Assembly: GCA_011526045.1 (NCBI GenBank)
Contig: WYBE01000031.1
Coordinates: 58,567 to 122,566 of the forward strand
Direction: 5' to 3'
Length of the DNA: 64,000 nt
Source: Nevskiales bacterium
Lineage (GTDB): Bacteria; Pseudomonadota; Gammaproteobacteria; Steroidobacterales; GCA-2729495
Position 1 is the stretch's first letter. The number at the start of each line of letters is the position of its first letter. Positions 59,087-64,000 of this stretch are shown here, one piece after another. The notes under the pieces were generated by a model. The model was not told the origin of the DNA. It did not search any database and saw nothing but the letters and a program-made list of their open reading frames with translations. Both the position numbers and the translations under genes were made by a program.

Positions 59087-59974
59087 ATGAGAACTTGCAG
59101 ATTGGGAATTGCGGCGTTTGCATTTGCAAGCTGTGCGGCAAGCGTTGTACGGGCCGAAGAAGTGCTTCAGGCCGTGCGCGCCAGTGAACCGCCGAAGCTC
59201 AACGGCCAGCCGGACGACGCGGCGTGGAAGGACGCACCTGAGCTCCGGCTCGAAGCCAAAGGTCGCGGTGGCGCGAACAAGGGTAGGAAGACCGCCGTCA
59301 CGCTGCGGGCCGCGGTCGATGACGAATGCGTGTACTTCCTGCTGCGCTGGCAAGATGCGACCGAGGACAATACGCACAAGCCGTACGTCTGGGACGAGGA
59401 GAAGAAGGCGTACGAAGCCGGCAAGGGCCTCGAAGACAACGCCGCACTGAGCTTCCCGATCAGGCACAAGTTCACGGCCAACATGCTCTCCGGCGAAGAG
59501 GAGCTGTGGGACGTGTGGCACTGGAAGGCCTTCCGCACCGGCCCGGCCGGCTACGCGATGGACCGCACGCACGTGTTCTCGGCGACCAAGCCCGAGGGCA
59601 AGGCCAAGGAGTATGAGGCCGTCAACGGCAAGAAGATCTGGATCGCGCGACCCGAGGACAAGGGTGACTCCGTCACGAAGGAGCACCCGGCCCCGAAGGA
59701 CAAACAGAGCTCCCCGCCGCCGCACTTCGAGGCCGTTAAGCCCTCCGGCAGTGCGGCCGATATTCAGACGGGTCATTCGTACAAGGACGGCTGGTGGACG
59801 GTAGAGTTTCGCCGCAAGCTGAATACCGGCAACGCGGATGACGCGGCTTTCACGCCCGGCGGAAAGTTGCCGATGGGCGTCGCGGTGTTCGACAAGTCGG
59901 AACACGACCACCATTACACGGTCGGTCCCGTACAGCTCCAACTCGGCGGCGGTTCGTCTGCCGCCAAGCCGTAA
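59087..59974 (+). CDS. ethylbenzene-dehydrogenase-type haem-binding domain protein
   Basis: A 295-aa exported protein. ATG 59087 has GGAGG upstream; the longer frame from 59048 is not needed. The fold is seen in RASEPPKLNGQPDDAAWKDA and WDVWHWKAFRTGPAGYAMDR; the last part GVAVFDKSEHDHHYTVGPV carries His ligands. Such periplasmic domains bind b-type haem or carry electrons. The role in chromate defence is unknown. Confidence 0.72.
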   Translation: MRTCRLGIAAFAFASCAASVVRAEEVLQAVRASEPPKLNGQPDDAAWKDAPELRLEAKGRGGANKGRKTAVTLRAAVDDECVYFLLRWQDATEDNTHKPYVWDEEKKAYEAGKGLEDNAALSFPIRHKFTANMLSGEEELWDVWHWKAFRTGPAGYAMDRTHVFSATKPEGKAKEYEAVNGKKIWIARPEDKGDSVTKEHPAPKDKQSSPPPHFEAVKPSGSAADIQTGHSYKDGWWTVEFRRKLNTGNADDAAFTPGGKLPMGVAVFDKSEHDHHYTVGPVQLQLGGGSSAAKP

Positions 59975-59994
59975 ACCGAGCCGGAGTAACGGTC

Positions 59995-61017
59995 ATGCGC
60001 ACCTCCCGCGTCCTTCTGGCCGCGATCAGCGGCGTGATTCTCGTTGTCGTGATGCTGGTCTTTTGGCGCCTGCCGAGCAGAAACGCCGTGATCGTCTATA
60101 CGTCTGTGGATCAGGTCTTTTCCGAGCCGATTCTACGACGCTTCGAAAGCGAAACAGGCATTCGCATCCGCGCGGTCTTCGACACCGAGGAGACCAAGAG
60201 CACCGGCGTCCTGAATCGCCTCATCGCCGAGGCGAAGAGTCCGCAGGCGACCGTCTTCTGGTCCGGCGATCCCGTGCGGCCGTTTCTGCTCTTTGAGCGC
60301 GGCATCGTCGAACCGTATGCCTCGCCCAGCGCCCGGACCATACCGCAGGGATTCAAGAGTGCTGAAGGCACCTGGACAGGCTTCGCCGCGCGGGCCCGCG
60401 TGCTTCTCGTGAACCGTCAAAAGCTCGCTGATCGACCGATGCCTCGATCGGTGCGCGATCTGGCCGATCCGCAATGGAAAGGGCAGGCGGCCATCGCCAG
60501 CCCACTCTTCGGCACGACCACGATGCACGTCGCGGCGTGGTTCAGCGTATGGGGCGACGATGAGACCAAGCGGTTCATGACCGCCCTGCGCGGAAACGAC
60601 GTTCGAATCGTCAGCTCGAATGGTGAGGTTAAGCGCCTGGTCGTAGCCGGCGAGGTCGTGTTCGGACTGACCGACACCGACGATGCCAACGAAGCGCTCA
60701 AGGAGGGCGCCGCCGTCGAAGTCGTCTATCCCGACCAGGAGGGGATGGGAACGCTAATCATGCCCACCGCCGTGGTCCTCATCCGCGGCGGACCGAGCCC
60801 TGAGATAGGCCGTAAGCTCATCGACGCCCTGCTTTCGCCGGAGGTTGAGCGCCTCATGGCCGAGAGCGCGGCCCACATGCCCCTGCACCCTGATGTTCCC
60901 ACGCCCGCCCAGGTCCGCCGGGTCGGCGACATACGGGCGATGACGGTCGACTACGCGCGCATCGCCTCGGAGATGGAGAGGATTCAGCCGTGGCTTCGGC
61001 AGTGGGCGGGGCTGTGA
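59995..61017 (+). CDS. Fe(III)-type ABC transporter substrate-binding protein
   Basis: A 340-aa protein with a membrane anchor or signal (1-24). The mature domain resembles FbpA/AfuA binding proteins (VIVYTSVDQVFSEPILRRFE; RVGDIRAMTVDYARIASEME at the C-terminus). FbpA-like proteins bind ferric iron with Tyr/Asp ligands. Its stop overlaps the permease start. Co-transport of chromate or a metal complex is conceivable. Confidence 0.82.
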   Translation: MRTSRVLLAAISGVILVVVMLVFWRLPSRNAVIVYTSVDQVFSEPILRRFESETGIRIRAVFDTEETKSTGVLNRLIAEAKSPQATVFWSGDPVRPFLLFERGIVEPYASPSARTIPQGFKSAEGTWTGFAARARVLLVNRQKLADRPMPRSVRDLADPQWKGQAAIASPLFGTTTMHVAAWFSVWGDDETKRFMTALRGNDVRIVSSNGEVKRLVVAGEVVFGLTDTDDANEALKEGAAVEVVYPDQEGMGTLIMPTAVVLIRGGPSPEIGRKLIDALLSPEVERLMAESAAHMPLHPDVPTPAQVRRVGDIRAMTVDYARIASEMERIQPWLRQWAGL

Positions 61018-62588
61018 TGATGCCTGGGCTATGGGTGCGCCGAAACGAACAAGCAGTTACGCTCGCGGCCGCGGGGATTGTTCTCGCCGTGGCCGCGCTC
61101 CTGCCGATCTTCGCCCTTGTCGTCGAGCTCCTCGGCGTCGGCGCCGATGGCATGCGCCTATGGGGCGAGTCTCGTACCTGGGCGCTCCTGGGGCGTTCCC
61201 TTGTCCTATCGACTATCGTCACCGCTCTTGCGCTAGCGATCGGAAGCCCACTCGGTGTGTTGCTCGGCCGTACCGACGTTGCGGGTCGGCGCGCCGCCTG
61301 GCTGCTTCATGCTTTCGCCATGTTCCTGCCGCCGTTTCTGCCTGCCCTCGGATGGTTTCACATCTTCGGCCGCCACGGACTGCTTGGCAGTGACGCCACG
61401 GCGATGCTCTTCTTCAGCCAAATCGGTCTCGTGGCGGTCTTGAGTCTGACCTTCGCGCCCGTCGTGACCTCGCTGGTCGCCCTCGGCGTCATTGGCGTCG
61501 ATCCGTCGCTCGAAGAGGCGGGCCGCACAAGCGCGCGGCCATGGCGCGTGGCCACGCGAATCGTCTGGCCGGCCGCATGGCCGGCGACGGCCTTGGCTGC
61601 CATCGTCGTATTCGCTCTTGCCCTCTCCGAGCTCGGTGTCCCGATGTTCCTTCGCGTGGATGTCTTTCAGACGGCCGTCTTCGCCCGACTCGGCGGAATC
61701 GACTACGCCCCTGGCGAGGCCATCGCGCTGGTGCTTCCGCTCGTGCCCGTTGCGATTGCACTGCTCGGCCTTGAACGGCGGTTCGCCGGGCGGCGATGTT
61801 TCGAAGTGCTCGGCCTGCGAACACACTCGCGCCTGCCGCTGCCCTTAGGGCGATGGCGGCTTCCGGCCACGGTCGTCTGCTGGGCGGCCGTGCTATTTTC
61901 CATTGCGCCCGTCGTCTCCCTCGCGATCCGCGCCGCACGCGGTGTGGGGTTCAGTGCCGTTTTCCAATGGGCTCGATATGCCCCTATCAACGGCCTCGTC
62001 GCTGCGACTGTCGCTGCAAGCGTAATTCTCCTCGCCGGCGTCGTCATTGGCCACGCCATCGCCCGACGATCACGGGCGGCGCGATGGCTTGATGCCCTGG
62101 CGGTGCTGACCTTCGTGACGCCGGCCTCAGTACTCGGCGTCGGAATCATTGCCGTCTGGAACCGTCCCTCAACGCGGATCATCTATGGCACTCTCGCCAT
62201 ACTCGTCGTCGGCTTCGTCGCGCGATACGCCGTCGTCGGGGTACGCGTCTTTGCATCCGTGGTGGCGCAGATACAGGTTCACCTCGAAGAGGCCGCGGCC
62301 GCCGCAGGCGCCAGTTATGGACGGCGCCTGACCCGCATCGTGCTGCCACTCGGCGCGCGAGGAGCCGCCTTCGCCTGGCTGCTGGCGGCTGTGTTCTGCC
62401 TGCGAGATTTGGAGACCGCCGTACTCTTCTACCCGCCCGGACAAGAGCCGCTGACGGTCCGCATCTTCACCCTCGAAGCCAACGGACCGGAAAGCCTCGT
62501 GGCCGCCCTCGCCTTGCTCCACGTGGCCATCACGGCCGCCGCTCTCGCGGTGGGGCTTCCGCTGCTCCGAAAAAAGGCCCCTGCATGA
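61017..62588 (+). CDS. Fe(III)-type ABC transporter permease
   Basis: A 523-aa protein with about twelve transmembrane helices in two fused halves, each with an EAA-like loop (GVIGVDPSLEEAGRTSARPW; LEEAAAAAGASYGRRLTRIV). ATG 61017 overlaps the binding protein stop (TGATG). It is the single-polypeptide permease type of FbpB/AfuB transporters. Confidence 0.85.
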   Translation: MMPGLWVRRNEQAVTLAAAGIVLAVAALLPIFALVVELLGVGADGMRLWGESRTWALLGRSLVLSTIVTALALAIGSPLGVLLGRTDVAGRRAAWLLHAFAMFLPPFLPALGWFHIFGRHGLLGSDATAMLFFSQIGLVAVLSLTFAPVVTSLVALGVIGVDPSLEEAGRTSARPWRVATRIVWPAAWPATALAAIVVFALALSELGVPMFLRVDVFQTAVFARLGGIDYAPGEAIALVLPLVPVAIALLGLERRFAGRRCFEVLGLRTHSRLPLPLGRWRLPATVVCWAAVLFSIAPVVSLAIRAARGVGFSAVFQWARYAPINGLVAATVAASVILLAGVVIGHAIARRSRAARWLDALAVLTFVTPASVLGVGIIAVWNRPSTRIIYGTLAILVVGFVARYAVVGVRVFASVVAQIQVHLEEAAAAAGASYGRRLTRIVLPLGARGAAFAWLLAAVFCLRDLETAVLFYPPGQEPLTVRIFTLEANGPESLVAALALLHVAITAAALAVGLPLLRKKAPA

Positions 62589-63343
62589 GTACCGCCATCG
62601 CTCTTGAGAACATCGACTTCCGCTACGGGACCAGGACCGTGCTTGCGGGCTTCAACCTCCGCCTCGAGCCCGGCCACATCCACGCGCTGCTCGGTCCCTC
62701 CGGCTGCGGCAAGACGACGGTGCTTCGACTGATACTGGGATTTGAGGCGCCGTCAAGCGGGATCATCCGGCTTGGCCAGGAGATCGTAAGCACGAGCCGC
62801 GCCATTCTCGTGCCGCCCGAGGATCGCGGGCTGGCCGTTGTCTTCCAGGACCTCGCGCTATGGCCGCATCTGACGGTGCGCGGGAACCTGGCCTTCGGGC
62901 TGGAGGCCAAGCGCATTCCGCGCCGCGAGCAGGACCGTCGCATCGCAGCCTTGCTGGACCGACTTGGCCTTTCTGGAAAGGAGCGAGCCTATCCAGGGGA
63001 ACTTTCCGGCGGCGAGCGTCAGCGCGTCGCCATCGCCCGAGCGCTGGCCCTAGAACCGCGCGCCGTGCTGCTCGACGAACCGCTGGCCAATCTCGACGTG
63101 CGGCTCAAGCGAGAGTTGCTGACACTCTTCCGCCAGGTGTTCGAAGAGCGGGGCACCACTGCCCTGCTGGTGACGCACGATCTCCGCGAAGCGGCGTCGC
63201 TGGGCGACCGCATTTCCATTCTGGAGGATGGACGAATTACCCAGGAAGGCATCCTGGACGAACTTCGGGCTGGCGCTCGGAGCCCCTTCGTTGAGGAACT
63301 CGCCCTGGACATCGATCCTGTGAACCGCACTATCCATGATTAG
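62585..63343 (+). CDS. ABC transporter ATP-binding protein (FbpC-like)
   Basis: A 252-aa ATPase with Walker A LGPSGCGKTTVLRL, the ABC signature LSGGERQRVAIARAL, Walker B AVLLDEPLANLD and the switch VTHDLREA. It energises the permease encoded just upstream; ATG 62585 overlaps its stop. Full length but without the extra C-terminal TOBE domain of larger family members. Confidence 0.9.
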   Translation: MSTAIALENIDFRYGTRTVLAGFNLRLEPGHIHALLGPSGCGKTTVLRLILGFEAPSSGIIRLGQEIVSTSRAILVPPEDRGLAVVFQDLALWPHLTVRGNLAFGLEAKRIPRREQDRRIAALLDRLGLSGKERAYPGELSGGERQRVAIARALALEPRAVLLDEPLANLDVRLKRELLTLFRQVFEERGTTALLVTHDLREAASLGDRISILEDGRITQEGILDELRAGARSPFVEELALDIDPVNRTIHD

Positions 63344-63873
63344 ACCCAGCGCCGTCTGGCAACTCGTCTGCCCATGTGCATACCGAAGCCCCAACGACGG
63401 ACAGCGCAAGAAGGCCAAGGGAGCCATACATGGTCCAGCATGAAGGGGGTCGTGATTGGCTGGAGGACGGCTTTCGCTACCTGTCCTGATGACATGAAAC
63501 CCGGCCTGTCTCGAGGCGGGAGGGCAGAGTTTCAAAGCCGTCGTTTTTTGCGACTGGCGCAGCCTACCCCATGGTAGCGATGGAGTTCTGGAACCAGAAC
63601 CAGTCTCACGGCGGCATTGTCGTGAGACTCTACGCGCATGACCGCGTTCGGCCGAGGGGTACTCGGGCGGCTAACAGGTTGGCCTCCGGCGACCCGGATC
63701 GCATTTGTCCTGGAAAGTTCGAGACAGCTCCGTTTGGGGGACCGTCCATCGCGACCCGGGGACCAAGCTCTGCACGCCTGCTCATAACCCCAAGGGTCGC
63801 GGTCACCGGAGCGAACGCAACATCGAAAAAGTCTCTGCCGCGCGAGAGACACAGTTTCGAGAACGGTAGCGTC
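63344..63873. other. non-coding stretch after the ABC transporter
   Basis: No convincing gene: frames on both strands overlap, lack ribosome binding sites and have no recognisable motif. A short similar stretch near 63840-63870 (GAGAACGGTAGCGT) mirrors the sequence before the left repeat (GAAGACCGTCGCGT). Confidence 0.4.
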
Positions 63874-63920
63874 TCCTCTAGTTGACGGGTCGTAGCGAAA
63901 TCCGCCGACCCACGGGTTAA
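63874..63920 (+). repeat. 47-bp exact direct repeat, right copy
   Basis: Identical to 4910-4956. It is followed by a hairpin (63927-63952) that is similar in layout but not in sequence to the one after the left copy. It carries one ACCCACGGGTTA motif (63908-63919). It may be the right end of the element or the left end of another recombinase module beyond the window. Confidence 0.7.
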
Positions 63921-63926
63921 GAAACG

Positions 63927-63954
63927 ACGCCGGTGCGGAGACGCGCCGGCGTTT
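63927..63954 (+). terminator. terminator-like hairpin after the right repeat
   Basis: ACGCCGG (63927-63933) pairs with CCGGCGT (63946-63952), and TTTCGCGTTCTA follows. It corresponds to the 4966-4990 hairpin. Confidence 0.4.
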
Positions 63955-64000
63955 CGCGTTCTATCGCCCTTATTCGCAAGGGTTTACCGACCGCCTCGCA

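Noticed and set aside
63374..63885. Two 67-104 codon frames before the right repeat
   Set aside because: No ribosome binding site or family match, and the second runs into the 47-bp repeat.

Overview
The window is GC-rich bacterial DNA that best fits a Planctomycetota-like genome. This is an inference from the serine recombinase plus DUF2924 module, the PepSY and DUF1080-like exported proteins and the Ser/Gly-tract proteins; there is no rRNA or other phylogenetic marker. Most of it looks like one large integrated element. An exact 47-bp direct repeat occurs at 4910-4956 and 63874-63920, 58,964 bp apart, and encloses a complete-looking siphophage-type prophage plus a chromate-resistance gene cluster.

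Layout. 1-4.9 kb: a decayed metal-efflux neighbourhood of lower GC, with two C-terminal fragments of a CusA/CzcA RND pump, an outer-membrane barrel protein, a Met/His-rich lipoprotein, an AhpD-like remnant and a DUF4160/DUF2442-HTH pair. 4.9-8.1 kb: a mobility module with the 47-bp repeat, four copies of an ACCC-R-C-(G/C)-GGTTA motif, DUF2924, a large serine recombinase and a small HTH protein. 8.2-15.4 kb: an accessory island with a type II-like N6-adenine methyltransferase convergent with a candidate PD-(D/E)XK endonuclease, an ECF-like sigma factor / 134-aa protein / ImmA-IrrE metallopeptidase operon, and a divergent pair of unrecognised proteins. 15.6-27 kb: early and replication genes (phage sigma factor, exonuclease-like PD-(D/E)XK protein, Sak4-like ATPase, DUF669, RusA, helicase, HNH, primase-helicase, ParB-methylase). 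27-29.2 kb: a leftward run of small regulators, including a HARE-HTH protein. 29.4-48.8 kb: terminase, portal, protease-capsid fusion, three DUF2190 paralogues, tail genes, a tail protein carrying a Hint (bacterial intein-like) domain, a Pol-beta-type nucleotidyltransferase, and a GT25-sulfotransferase fusion.

48.8-63.3 kb: a metal cargo cluster of chrB, an OmpR-type two-component system, a YVTN beta-propeller, PepSY/DUF1080, TlpA-DUF2231, chrA, DUF1259, a second DUF1080-like lipoprotein, an outer-membrane protein, an ethylbenzene-dehydrogenase-type haem-domain protein and an Fe(III)-type ABC transporter. The two-component operon and the beta-propeller gene share a 32-bp upstream box with 11-bp-spaced half-sites, so the cluster is probably regulated by its own response regulator.

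The element shows several internal regulatory signatures. A 13-base sequence, GGCATAGGTAACC, lies at the start of three modules (5261, 16224, 32182), one of them just after the phage sigma-factor gene. An AT-rich patch with GGTGAA repeats follows the primase gene. No tRNA, rRNA or CRISPR array was recognised.
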